This document shows, piece by piece, positions 46,884 through 58,133 of a stretch of 64,000 nucleotides of DNA; the stretch's first letter is position 1, and each line of letters opens with the position of its first letter. The DNA is taken from assembly GCF_022965805.1 (NCBI RefSeq), contig NC_133105.1, forward strand, positions 31,872,447 through 31,936,446, read 5' to 3'. The notes under the pieces were generated by a model. That model ran no database searches. It worked only from the letters and a program-made list of their open reading frames with translations, and was not told the origin of the DNA. This DNA is from Primulina eburnea (Eukaryota > Streptophyta > Magnoliopsida > Lamiales > Gesneriaceae). Position numbers and translations under genes: made by a program.

Positions 46884-48952
46884 TGAAAGCGGACCGGTTA
46901 CGGTGGCCGGAAACGCAACGGAAGCACAAAAATTTTCGATTTTAGCATATAAATTTCGGCCACCTCAAGATTTGTGTAGGAAATACAATAAAACACAAAA
47001 ATGACATTCATAGTGTGTTTAGAAATAGTTACCTATCAACCTCTTGAGGTTGATGATGGCTCCAACTTAGTTGATATACAACTAAGCTCTTGATGGCAAG
47101 ACAATCTACAAGCTTCACCTTGTTCTTGAATCTTTCCTTCAAAATTAGGCCCACCACTAGCAAACTAGAACCCCTTTTATTTTGCACTAGAAAAATAAAA
47201 GGATTTTTCAAGGAGAAGTATTTTTCTTCCTCAACACTTGAAGAGAAAAATTGAGAGAAAACTTGAGAGAATTGTTATGAGAATTTCGGCCATTGTGTGC
47301 TAGAATGGGGGGAAGGGAGACTTGTCTTGGACTTGCAAAAAGTAGAGACAAAAGTAGCATGCCAAGCCTTGATAGTTGCAAAAGTTGTCTCCAACCCTTC
47401 ACCTCCCATGCATGCATATTATATGGTTTATTATCAAAATAAAAACCATGGACTAAATTTAATTATCTCAAACATATTTGAGACTAATTAAACATTACTT
47501 GAATTTACCCAAGTCCCACTAGTTAAATAATTAATTTAAATTGAGCTCTACAAGACTCAATATAATTTAATCAATTCAACACTTGAATTAATTTAATTAT
47601 TTGGACTCTACTAGGTCCACTAGTGTTTAATTAATTCAACACTTGAATTAATTTAATTTAGTCCATAATAATGTTTATGAAAATCACAATTTTCAAATAC
47701 ATTATTCACTTGGCCAAATTTTAATTTAGGAACACTTCCATAAATTAAAATTTACATTTCTCTCATAGAAGTCATACTTCTATTTTTTTTTTTACACTTA
47801 TAAACTCATTTATAAGTCGTTCAACATATTGAACTAATTTTACTTCTCAACGGGATCTAGAAAGCCAGCACTTGTGTGGCCCTCAATGGTTCATTGATAC
47901 AACTAGCCGTGGGTTCACATCTCCATGTGATTCGGACTAAACATGTCCTTATATGAGCATACCCCAATTGCTCTATTCTTACTTATCAACTCCTTGATAA
48001 CAAGAACGTCAGAACTCAAGTCTGATAGCACCCAACGAATCATGTTAAACGCCTAGCAACATCGCTTACATGATTCCCTAGGTATCAAATGATAGTGCCT
48101 GCAAGAACCATTCAATTATGGTTAGCGTACAAAACGGTCCCTTCAACTCATATATCCCGACCGATTCGACAACCATTGGTTTATCGAGAGTTGTCAATGA
48201 ATCGATACTATGTGTCATGTTGTAGTTGCATCGATGGTGTAATCTATGAAACCCCTTTCATAATTACCACCACACTCTGATCAGAGATTTCAATCTACAT
48301 ACACATGAGAACACATAGGATATCCATACCCGAAGGTAAGCGGTGAATCCCCGACTACAATGCATCGACTCCTATATGTTTCGACAGAACACCCAACCTT
48401 GCCACCTGATGACCCCATAAGAGTCGGTAAACAAGCCAAAGTGTAATTCTAGCACATAGAGTCTCAATGTTGTCCCGGGTCATAAGGACTAATGGTGTAC
48501 AACCATAAACTAGGACTATTCCACTCGATAAGTGAGAACCACTTGGAAAGTCCTTTTATGGAGGGTTGTTCAGTGCACTCTACAAAGCACCTATCTGCAT
48601 GTTTGGACATCACAATGTCCCCTACCAATGAAACATGGTACTCACATCGCAGATACTAGTCTCTAACTCGAGCGGCCTATATCCTTCTTAGTGGCGGCTG
48701 AATCGACTAGGAACCGTTTAGAATATACAGTATTCCAAATATGAGTTTCATGATACTCATCATATGAGCATCTCATATTCTTTCTACTATTTGTATATTC
48801 AAGGACTTTATCTATGCAACTAGCATGGGTATACAGATAAAGATGCGCCAATATAATAAATTCAAATATTATTAAAATAAAGATCGTTTATACATAGAGT
48901 TTCATCGTGAACACTCGGCCAACACTTGGCTCGACGGGCACCTACTCTAACA
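46884..48952 (-). repeat. Cop3 5' LTR (2069 bp)
   Basis: TGTTAGAGTAGG...CCGCTTTCA in element sense. Its outer edge is flanked by TSD GCTTC at 48953. Confidence 0.93.
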
Positions 48953-48957
48953 GCTTC
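48953..48957 (-). repeat. Target-site duplication GCTTC (right)
   Basis: Partner of 37790-37794. Confidence 0.93.
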
Positions 48958-49550
48958 ACACACAGGCGTGTCAATTGTCTAATCAGACTTGCCTCAGCTC
49001 TCTTCGCTCTACTCAAGATATCCGCAAAATGGTAAGGTCGCTGCAGATTCATGAATGCAACTACCTCCGAATTCAATCCTCTGATGAACTGATTCACTAT
49101 AGCTTCCTCATTTCCAGCTATCTGAGGAGCAAAATGCAGTAGAGTAGAGAATTTGGCAATATATTCATCAATATTCAATTGACCTTGGCTCAAATTCTCA
49201 AATTCTGCTCTTTTGTCCTCCCGGTACGACGTTGAGAAAAATCTTCGATAGAATTCAGTTCTGAATATTTCCCACGACATCACTGTACCTCTCTGTGCCC
49301 ACATTCTTGTACTGGTAATCCACCAACTCCTGGCGGCTTCTCGTAACTGGTAAGGCACCATTTTAACCCTCTGTTCATCTGTACAGTCAAGTAAATCGAA
49401 CAAAATTTCTATATCATCAAACCAGTTCTGACAATCTTCAGATGTCTCGGTACCACTCAGAATCGGCGGCTGTAATAACTCAAATTCTTTCATCTTTTCT
49501 TCTAGCTGAGCTTCTGATGCATCTAACTGTTCAGACGAAGTACTACCCAT
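48958..49550 (-). CDS. Gyp3 gag, N-terminal part
   Basis: It is open from ATG 49550 (MGSTSSEQLDASEAQLEEKMKE), about 198 codons to the copia insertion. It contains the retrotransposon gag core (WWITSTRMWAQRG, FYRRFFSTSYREDKRAEF, LSQGQLNIDEYIAKFSTLL). Homology with Gyp1 extends upstream to PPRRFPE, but the codon aligned with the Gyp1 ATG is ATA. The same ATA occurs in Gyp5, so the family probably starts downstream. The frame continues at 37789. It supplies the capsid-like protein; no protease is fused to it. Confidence 0.85.
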
Positions 49551-49911
49551 TTCTGGAAATCTCCGAGGCGGTATATCTGAATATCAAACAAATCAATGTA
49601 CAATCTGTATAATCTGTCTCAGCCCTCCTCTGATCATATACCTCTGATTCAGACTCGGTTCTGATCCAGGCTTAGTAAGTACATGATGCAATCAACTCAG
49701 ATACAAACAACATGTAATAGGGAAAACAGTAAATCATGCTAGCACACATCATGCAATTCACCATTGACATAAATCTCATGCTAGCAATCCCATGCAAGGA
49801 AGAAAATTCAATCTACCCCGCTCATTCTCTTCTATCTCAATCTAACTCAGTCTAAAGGATCTATCAGTTCTGACTCTCTCAATCTAAAGGATCTATCGCT
49901 AAAGGACCTAT

Positions 49912-49924
49912 CGCTCTGATACCA
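49912..49924 (-). other. Gyp3 primer-binding site
   Basis: TGGTATCAGAGCG on the minus strand, after ACAGG inside the 5' LTR. The leader 49551-49911 has no gene. Confidence 0.9.
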
Positions 49925-49929
49925 CCTGT

Positions 49930-52241
49930 TGTGGGGACCCGGACGCTGATCTTTCTCATTACTCATTATTGGGATTTAATTATCAGTTCTGATAAACAGG
50001 GTCTAAAAATTTTTCTTTTTAATATGTAACTGCGGAAGGTAATGGAATCTAAACAATATACATTTCTGTATAAAAACTACAGTTCAGTAGAAAAGTACAA
50101 TACTGTACAACCTAAGTCTAAGGTTCAATTACTAAGTTCAAGTAATAAACCAAGTCTGCTACAAGTCCGGAATCACCACGCTAACTCGTCTTCTCTCATC
50201 GTCATCTCGACCCTGATCCAGCCCCACCTGTTGTCATGCACACATACAAAACAAGACAACAGCCGGATAACTCCGGTGAGAATAAATCCCAGTATAAAAC
50301 ATGGTAAGCATGTATATAAACAAACTAATTCATAAAACATGCCGTCATGTATAAACACAATATATTTCATAATCTATGAAATTAAGCATGCAACTCAAAT
50401 CAGATAAACATGCATATAAACAATCTAAATCATAAAAACATGCTAGCACACCTGAAAGCAATAACGATGGGTCCCATGATCTAGGAGCCACATCCATATA
50501 AGCATGAAGTCCTAATCAAATCATGTCTAGACTTGACTCGATCTATAACTCTAGGGATCCCGGGGTGAATAAGACGATCTATCACCTACTCTCCAATCGG
50601 GGTGACGGTACGTCTTATTCCTAGACTTCGGCCTGATCTGTATCCGCATCTACAATAGGGGCGGTGATCTTCCCCTAAGCTGTGATATCGCCGAACGTCT
50701 AGAAGTCTGCCTGATCTCCAGACTGTCCTATCTTAATGCATGAATACAAAATCTGTAAACAAGCATAATCATCTTAATGCGATGTAACATGATCTGTAAA
50801 CAAAGCATAATCATCTTAACATAATTTGCATACAAGATCTATAAACAAATCTAATCATGTCAAGATATATCATAATCATCTCAAAATAAAACAATGAACA
50901 AGTATGTGATTTTATTGGCAACTCAAGTGGTGATCTCAATTGAGTTGTTTCTTCCCGAATATCACATGAATTATACCTTTGTCGTCCAGGTCTGACGAAG
51001 ACGAAGTCTCGAAGTTCAGTCTGTCCATATCCGATCTGACATGACAATATAAATACACTGTATCAATGTGTAACTCAAAACACAATCTGTTCTGATCAAT
51101 ACTCAACTCAATACAAAATCTGATCAATATGCTGAACAAAATACAATCTGATTCATATCAACAATATCACGATATAATCGAAATCATTTCTGAATCTAAT
51201 CAATTTGAATCAGCTGATGTTTCAACGGTACAACAATACAGTCTTGATAAACCCGTCGATGTCAACATCACAAATATCATATCAGAACTCGTAATCAATA
51301 CCATATTATCATTCTTCTAATACCAGCATATCAATATCTATCAAATGCAACTCAAGATATGCTGAGATTCATAACATAGGCATACGGTATGATTTCTTCG
51401 ATCTGACTTCACATATATACTGAATAATCTATCCAGAATACATAAAATAATCATCTCTCTATTCCTCAAGCAAGAACAATACAAATCTAGTGTTTAATCT
51501 AAATCAATATCTTCTGAAAATCATAACAATTACAGAAACAGTCTGTTCTTTGATCTGTCTTCAATTCTACATTGTCTACGGTAGTAGAAACACCATATCT
51601 GAATCCCATGCAATTCTAGCAACATCATATTTTCAAAACACTGCAAAACGTAATAAAAATTACGTCCTTGTGTAGCTCGTGTCACGAGGAGTACGCTACC
51701 GTGTTCGAATTTGAATTCTGATGCACGGATTCCTCACAAATCAATTTAGAACCTCACGAAGACAAGTTTTCTCTCCAACCTTCGATTTCTGCTTCTTTCT
51801 CCTCTGAAAGACACGAGTTCCACTTATATATATACTACATGCATGTTCAAAATCGTGGCATAGTTCTTAGCTTTGCACGTCACACCGGGGGTGCGGTCCC
51901 TGCAACACCGCGGGTGCGCTTCAGTCTCGGCAATTCTATCTAAAATGAACAATTCATGACCGCGGGTGCGGCTCTTCCAATACCGCGGGTGCGGTCTGGC
52001 ACCGCGGGTGCGGTGTATGCAAGACCGCGGGTGCGGTCTTGCTTCGCCCAAAATTCCTACCCTACTGGACTTACACCGCGGGTGCGGTGTAAACAAGGGC
52101 GCGTGTGCGGTCTTGCACGTTCTGAAAATTTATATTTTGCTCCGAGCAACATCCCATAATCTTATCTGATCAATTCTACAAGTCTTGGGATATTTCATTA
52201 ATCTTGTCTGATCAATTCTACGACAATTCTGGGGCATTACA
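49930..52241 (-). repeat. Gyp3 5' LTR (2312 bp)
   Basis: Partner of 32785-35096. U3 array 51884-52111, TATA box 51824-51835, hairpin module 50228-50276. Confidence 0.93.
51884..52111 (-). promoter_or_regulatory. Gyp3 U3 palindrome array, 5' LTR copy
   Basis: Eight units collinear with 34739-34966. Units 1, 3 and 7 differ between the two LTRs by single bases (for example ACCACGGG against ACCGCGGG in unit 3), so the units are collecting point changes. Confidence 0.78.
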
Positions 52242-52246
52242 TGGGA
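52242..52246 (+). repeat. Target-site duplication TGGGA (right)
   Basis: Matches 32780-32784 with one mismatch and matches the empty site in Gyp1. Confidence 0.8.
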
Positions 52247-53297
52247 TCACATTTCCATGGATTTCGTGACGAAGTTACCTCGATCATCTAGAGGCTGTGA
52301 TGCGATTTGGATCATTATTGACAGGCTGACCAAATCAGCTTGCTTTATTCCGTACAGAATGACGTATCGACATGATCAAATGGCGGAGATATATGTCCGA
52401 GAGGTAGTCAGATTACGTGGTGTGCCGAAGTCTATCGTATCAGATCGTGATCCACGATTCACTTCACACTTCTGGCACAGTTTACAGCAGGCCTTAGGTA
52501 CGACATTACACCTGAGTACTGCTTATCATCCTCAGACAGACGGACAGTTAGAGCGGACTATCCAGACCTTAGAGGATATGTTGAGAGCCGTAGTGCTAGA
52601 TTTTGGCACTAGTTGGCAAGATTCTCTACCTCTTTGTGAATTTTCTTATAATAATAGCTATCAGACGTGCATTGAGATGGAACCGTTTGAAACTTTATAC
52701 GGCAAGAAGTGCAGATCTCCGTTATATTGGGACGACGTCTCAGAGGTACCAGAACTTGGGCCAGATATGATTCGTGACATGACTGAGAAGGTGAAAGTCA
52801 TTCAGAAGAGAATGAAGACGGCACAAGATAGGCAAGCCAAATACGCCAATGTCAGACGTAGACCGTTGGTATTCGAGCAAGGAGATCGAGTATTTCTAAA
52901 TATTTCTCCATTCAGAGGCGTTGTCAGATTCGGCAAACGTGGAAAGTTGTCTCCTAGATACATCGGTCCTTACGAGATTTTAGAAAAGATTGGCGACCGG
53001 GCTTATCGACTTGCTCTTCCTCCTTCTCTATCTGGAATACATGGCGTTTTTCATGTATCGATGTTGCGTAGATACATGCCAGATATTTCTCATGTTATTC
53101 AGCCTGACGAAGCTGAGCTTGATCAGACATTGAGCTATGTTGAACAACAGATACAGATTCTTGATCGGAATGAAAAGAAGCTCAGAACGAAGATTATTCC
53201 ACTTGTGAAAGTTCAGTGGAGTTGTCATGGCATCGAAGAAGCGACATGGGAAACAGAAGCAAACATGCAACAGAAACATCCCGAGTTATTTACATGA
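52247..53297 (+). pseudogene. Gyp2 integrase core and chromodomain, 3' part
   Basis: It resumes the frame left at 32784 and is open to the stop at 53297. It holds the integrase core with acidic residues in MDFVTKLP, SDRDPRF and QLERTIQ, then the GPY/F-like segment (KLSPRYIGPYEILEKIG) and the C-terminal chromodomain-like region (IPLVKVQWSCHGIEEATWETEAN). By itself this half is undamaged. The polyprotein is dead because of upstream lesions and the insertion. Confidence 0.92.
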
Positions 53298-53351
53298 TGT
53301 AAGTATTTATTCAGTGTTGATTATATTACATCCTATATATTGATTGCCTTC

Positions 53352-53389
53352 GATTTCGAGGACGAAATCATGTCTTAGAGGGGGAGAAA
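53352..53389 (+). other. Gyp2 PPT-proximal hairpin and polypurine tract
   Basis: GATTTCG-AGGA-CGAAATC (53352-53369), then GAGGGGGAGAAA ending at 53389 against the 3' LTR. Confidence 0.82.
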
Positions 53390-55299
53390 TGTAATGCCCA
53401 AGAATTATCATTGATAGAAAGAAATCTGAAAATTTTGGGCCAAGCAGGACCCCGCCCGCGGTCTGGGAAGTCCCGCACCCGCGGTTGGCATAAGAAATGA
53501 AATATTTCTACAGTAGCAGTGGCGCATATGCGCGGAAAGAAGTGGCGCATATGCACGACACCTACAGTAGCATCGGCGCATATGCGCGGAAAGAAGCGGC
53601 GCATATGCGCGACACCTCCAGAGACTTTGGCGCACATGCGCGAGAAAAGTCGTGCATATGCGCGCAGTATAGTTGCCGAGACATATGTCTCGCGCATATG
53701 CGCGAGTTGAGGACGCGCATATGCGCAAGAAGTCCAGCATGCACAATATTTTGACACATGGCATGGACTATATAAGGTGTATCATGACTCATTCTTCTCC
53801 ATTGTTAGCTAAGGATCACTGAGAGATTTCCAGAGAAAGAGCTTCAACATTTCTTTTATCTCATAATTGAGTTTGTACAAGATTTAGCCACCCGAATTTA
53901 GTTCCGATTTCGGTTTTGAACTCCTTGCATCAAAGGCTATCAAAGGATGTAAGTTTCCTTCAATTACAACATGTTTTGATTCATATGTGTTGGGAGAATT
54001 ATGATTTGAGTTAAGAAATATGTTCTTATGATTATAAGGATTGTAGATTTGAAACCGGAACGAAGAAATGATATCGAACTCAATTGTTATGAGTTTTAGC
54101 ATATATTGACATGAGATTATGCAGATTTTGAGATCTTGACATAGATATTATGATGATTATGAGTTGAGAATTGTACAATGTTGATATATGTTGAATTGGA
54201 TTAAACAGTATCGAAGAATTACGTAGTTATGTCGTCGATTTATACCGAGATTGATTAAGAATTGTATAAGACTTGTTGTGAGTTGTTTGTTGATATGGTA
54301 TCTATCAACAATTGCTATTTCAGATTTGGAGTGACAGAGTTTGTATCCTGACTTCGAGACTTCGATTTATTTCGCAACAAGAAAGGTATAAGCCATGTTT
54401 GTTTGGGAAGCCACAACTCAAATAAGATATCATTTGAGTTTCCCAACCAAAATCACATACTAGAATTATTGTATATATGGTAACATGTTTATGAATTGTT
54501 TATAGAATTATATTCAAATCTTGTAACATGATTATGCTTTGATTATAGAATTGTATCAAGCATATAAGATCATTGTGATATTCAGATATGAATATGAGCA
54601 TGCTTTGTTTACAGATTGATATTCTTTGCATTTAAGATAGGAGAGTCGTTGACAGCCATTGTCAAATATCTAGATGTTCGGTGTATCTCAGCTTAGGAGC
54701 AGCCCTGACTCCTATTGCAGCCGTTGATACAGCTCAGACCGAAGTCTAGGAATAAGACGTACAGTCACCCCGAGTGGGAGGGTAGGTGACAGCCATTGAC
54801 GTCTTATTCACACCGGGATCCCTAGAGTTATAGTCGAGTCCAGACATGATTTGATTCGCATTGCATGTTTATATGGATGTCATTCATAATAACATGTTTC
54901 ATGTTTTAGTTGATTATATGCATGTATACATGTTTATACTAGGATTTGTTCTAACCGTAGTTTCCGGCTGTTGTTATGTTTGTATGTGTGCATAACAACA
55001 GGTGGGCAGTATCTGGGTCACATAGAGGATGAGAGATGGACATAGCGTGGTGATCTCGGGCATAGCAGAAGAACTAGTAGTTGTACTTTTGACATGTACT
55101 GTATTTAATTACTCGTTGTTGAGAATGGATGGAACAAGACATTTTGTACCTTATGTTTGTACATTATGTTGTTAAATAACATAGACTCTTCTTGTTTAGC
55201 TTTCATATAAATGAATGTTAAAAGCAAAAATTTGACCCACTTTTTATATTAACGATCCATTGAATCCCAAAGAAAAGAGTTAGAGCCCGGGTCCCCACA
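53390..55299 (+). repeat. Gyp2 3' LTR (1910 bp)
   Basis: TGTAATGCCCAAG...GGGTCCCCACA. TATA at 53769, hairpin stem at 54968-55001. It is 27 bp shorter than the partner, 21 bp of which is one palindrome repeat unit. Confidence 0.93.
53522..53726 (+). promoter_or_regulatory. Gyp2 U3 palindrome array, 3' LTR copy (eight units)
   Basis: Same GCGCATATGCGC array as 27235-27460 but with eight units. The unit carrying GCGCATGTGCGC is absent, and units 2 and 6 have single changes (GCGCATATGCAC, GTGCATATGCGC). Confidence 0.8.
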
Positions 55300-57094
55300 A
55301 AGGTTTAGAAATCATAGCATTCAATTCTGAACTTGACTTACGACTCAAAGCATCTGCAACCACATTAGTTTTACCAGGATGATAGCTAATGGTGCAATCA
55401 TAATCCTTGACAAGTTCTAACCATCTCCAGTGCCGCATATTCAATTCTTTCTGTGAAAACAAATAACTCAAACTTTTGTGATCCGTAAAAATTTCACATT
55501 TCTCGCCATAAAGATAGTGTCGCCAAATCTTTAACGCAAATACCACAGCTGCTAACTCCAAATCATGAGTAGGATAATTTTTCTCGTAGTCCTTTAACTG
55601 ACGAGAAGCATAAGCTATCACTTTCCCATGCTGCATCAGTACAGCACCTAACCCCAATTTTGAAGCATCTGAATAGACAACAAAATCTTCAGTACCACAA
55701 GGAAGTACTAACACAGGGGCAGAAGTCAACTTATCTTTCAACTCTTGAAATGCTTGTTGACATGCTATAGTCCACTCAAACTTGACTGACTTACGAGTTA
55801 AACTCGTCAATGGCAATGCTATCTTTGAGAAGTTCTCTATAAATCTTCGATAATATCCTGCTAAACCCAGAAAACTTCTCACCTCTGAAACTGTCTTTGG
55901 AATGGACCATTGCTTAATAGACTCAATCTTAGAAGGATCTACAGAGATTCCTTCCTTAGAAACAATATGGCCCAAAAATGCCACTTGTTCTAACCAAAAT
56001 TCACATTTCTTGAACTTTGCATATAATTGTTTTTCCCTCAACAATTTCAACACAATCCTCAAATGATCTCTATGAAATTCTCGTGTCTTAGAATAAATCA
56101 AAATGTCATCGATAAAAACAATGACAAAAGTATCCAAATACGGCGTAAAGACACGATTCATTAAATCCATAAACACTGAAGGAGCATTGGTTAATCCAAA
56201 AGACATCACCAAAAATTCATAATGTCCATACCTCGTTCTAAAAGCAGTCTTTGGTATATCCTCATTTCTCACCTTTAATTGATGATATCCAGACCGAAGA
56301 TCAATCTTCGAGAACACTGTTGCTCCTTGCAATTGATCAAAAAGATCGTCTATCCTTGGCAAAGGATATTTATTCTTAATAGTTACCTTGTTCAATTCCC
56401 GATAGTCAATGCATAATCGCAATGATCCATCCTTCTTTTTCACGAATAACACTGGAGCTCCCCAAGGTGAGAAACTAGGACGGATAAAACCTTTATCTAA
56501 TAGCTCCTGCAATTGATTCTTTAATTCTTTCATTTCAGTTGGAGCCAATTTGTATGGGGCCTTAGAAATTGGGGCTGTACCTGGAATTAAATCAATAACA
56601 AACTCTACTTCTCGATCAGGTAGTAATCCAGGTACATCCTCCTCAAATACATCAGGATAATCCTGAACCACATCAATGTCCTGTAACTGTATTCTACTAT
56701 CCTTTCTTGTATCCAAAACTGAAGCTAAGTAACCAACACAACCCTTATGCAACAATTTAGTGTCTTGATGGCAAGAAATAATAGGGATACTTAATGAAGA
56801 GGTAACACCCACAAATAAATCCTTCTCATAATCATCTGCTAAAAATTTTACTGTCTTGCTAACACAGTCAATCACAGCACGATAAGCAGACAACCAATAC
56901 ATACCCAATATCACGTCAAATGCAACCATTGGAATTACAATTAAATCTGCATACAACAATCTTGATCCCATCAACACAGGACAAGCCTTAAATATACTAT
57001 TTGTCCAAATTTCTTCTCCAGAAGGCAACACAATATTAAATTCAACAGGCACCACAGTAGGTTCAACAGATATAGTATGCATAAACTTCTAAGA
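55300..57094 (-). pseudogene. Gyp4: gypsy protease-RT-RNase H fragment with an open frame
   Basis: A single 600-codon frame reads down to the Gyp2 LTR boundary. It starts inside the protease ([19 protein letters not shown]) without the DTG active site. A complete RT follows ([32 protein letters not shown]), then RNase H ([33 protein letters not shown]) to ADALSRKS. Gag and integrase are missing. The right end is replaced by an LTR fragment at 57095 and the left end by the Gyp2 LTR. It is diverged from Gyp1/Gyp2, so it is a separate gypsy family. The catalytic residues of RT are intact, but the piece has no promoter or gag. Confidence 0.9.
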
Positions 57095-57658
57095 TGTGAC
57101 ACCCTGACCCGTAACGATAAAAATACAGCGGAATTTAAAATTTTCTTTCAAATAGAAGGAGTTTCAAAATACATTTCATAAAAATGTTTACAAAATAAAT
57201 ACATGATCATTCAAATGATATACAAAATGCAAAACAATCATTTCTATGATCATGTCCCAAAATGATGACAAAATAATCTTCCTTCCGAACTTCGTATGCA
57301 TATGACCTCCGACCACAGTCAACGTCCTGGTCCGTCGCTCTTATCTGCATTACATGAAAATAACTGAAATGAGTATAAAAACTCAGCAAGTGGAACTCTA
57401 CATAGCAATGATATATAGTATACTCTGTAAAACATGACTTTGAAATCATAAATACCATCAACTCTGAAACATGAATACTATAGCAATAACTGTAGCAATA
57501 ACATAGCAATAGGATAGTAATACGATGGTATTCTCTTTTCTCTAGTTGGATTGATATCAATAGTATCTCTGACTGTGGTTGCTCGTATCCCAAATCAATT
57601 ATAAACCGATAACTCTGAGGGATATAAGCCTATGGGCGTTGATCAACTAATTGCTTGC
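57095..57658 (-). repeat. Partial LTR of an unidentified element
   Basis: It begins TGTGACACCCTGACCC, which as the reverse complement of an LTR end (GGGTCAGGGTGTCACA) fits the minus orientation. It is cut at 57659 by another LTR start. There is no second copy in the window, no coding potential and no PBS. The orientation is inferred by analogy with the other gypsy LTRs, which also end in ACA. Confidence 0.5.
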
Positions 57659-57974
57659 TGTAATGCCCGAGATTTAATCATTTTAATCAGACGTTGATTA
57701 ATTGTCATGATTAAGTACTCAAATAAACCGATAAGAACTTAAATGACGAGGCCGGGCGTCGTTGCATGGTTAGCCAAGAAATGGGGACAGAACCTTCAGC
57801 GCTCGAGCGGTAGAAAGAGACCGCCCGAGCGCCAATGCACCATAAGGTTACCCTTTGGACAGAATGTCTCGCGCCCGAGCGGTAGTTTTTGACCGCCCGA
57901 GCGCGAGAGGAGGATAGGATGAGAATTCGGACAGTATGTTCGGCGCCCGCGCGGTACATTTCAACCGCTCGAAA
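57659..57974 (+). repeat. Partial Gyp1-like LTR (U3 start)
   Basis: It begins TGTAATGCCCGAG like Gyp1 and carries the same kind of GC hairpins: 57799-57833 (GCGCTCGAGCGGT with ACCGCCCGAGCGCC-like arm), 57868-57907 and a truncated third at 57941-57971. It is cut at about 57974 by integrase sequence. The TATA box and the rest of the LTR are missing. Confidence 0.75.
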
Positions 57975-58133
57975 GATTTCTCTAAAGAACAAATCCGCAA
58001 TGTTTGAAGCATCATCGGTTTTATGACAAGCTATAAAATGTGCCATCTTAGAGAATCTATCCACAACAACAAAAATAGAATCCCTTCCCTTCTTAGTCCT
58101 AGGCAACCCCAAAATAAATCCATAGAAATGTCA
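57975..58133 (-). pseudogene. Gypsy integrase fragment d
   Basis: Minus strand: [16 protein letters not shown] frame and [31 protein letters not shown], the first third of the same integrase core as 25912-26580. Its upstream edge joins the end of a core (AATTTGGATTGACATTTC), the same head-to-tail junction seen near 26440. Confidence 0.8.

Larger units (their letters stand above)
37795..48952 (-). mobile_element. Copia complex with Cop3: LTR remnant-leader-LTR-internal-LTR
   Basis: An 11.16-kb minus-strand unit bounded by TSD GCTTC. In element order: LTR 46884-48952, full internal region (Cop3) 41237-46883, LTR 39167-41236, PBS and leader of a second internal region 37863-39166, then the last ~68 bp of a third LTR (37795-37862). 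The outer ends carry the TSD, so the unit was either inserted as a tandem or became one afterwards by unequal LTR recombination followed by deletion. Confidence 0.9.
32785..52241 (-). mobile_element. Gyp3: gypsy element with gag but eroded pol, split by a copia complex
   Basis: Minus-strand element with two 2312-bp LTRs (32785-35096 and 49930-52241), PBS 49912-49924 and PPT 35097-35112. Once the copia complex (37795-48952) is removed, the internal region is only about 3.7 kb, against about 4.9 kb in Gyp1. Gag with a CCHC knuckle is open. The remainder aligns weakly with Gyp1 protease and integrase but has no usable frame. I counted about two dozen differences between the LTRs, roughly 99% identity. 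Clean LTRs with a long-decayed pol fit a non-autonomous family. Confidence 0.9.
27103..55299 (+). mobile_element. Gyp2: Ty3/gypsy chromodomain element split by Gyp3
   Basis: Plus-strand element with LTRs 27103-29039 and 53390-55299, PBS 29045-29057, gag-pol in two pieces (29299-32784 and 52247-53297) and PPT at 53378-53389. Gyp3 (32785-52241) sits in integrase. Without the insertion the element is about 8.7 kb, close to Gyp1, which is its near relative throughout pol. The left LTR is preceded by the 3' end of another copy (26581-27102), so there is no clean left TSD. The right LTR is followed by AAGGT inside Gyp4 pol. Confidence 0.92.

Noticed and set aside
46576..47004. Possible host gene around MENPSRHRRRR (also 505-879 on the minus strand)
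   Set aside because: It lies in the copia leader/LTR junction, spans the PBS and GC hairpins, and varies by homopolymer length between copies. No domain is visible.
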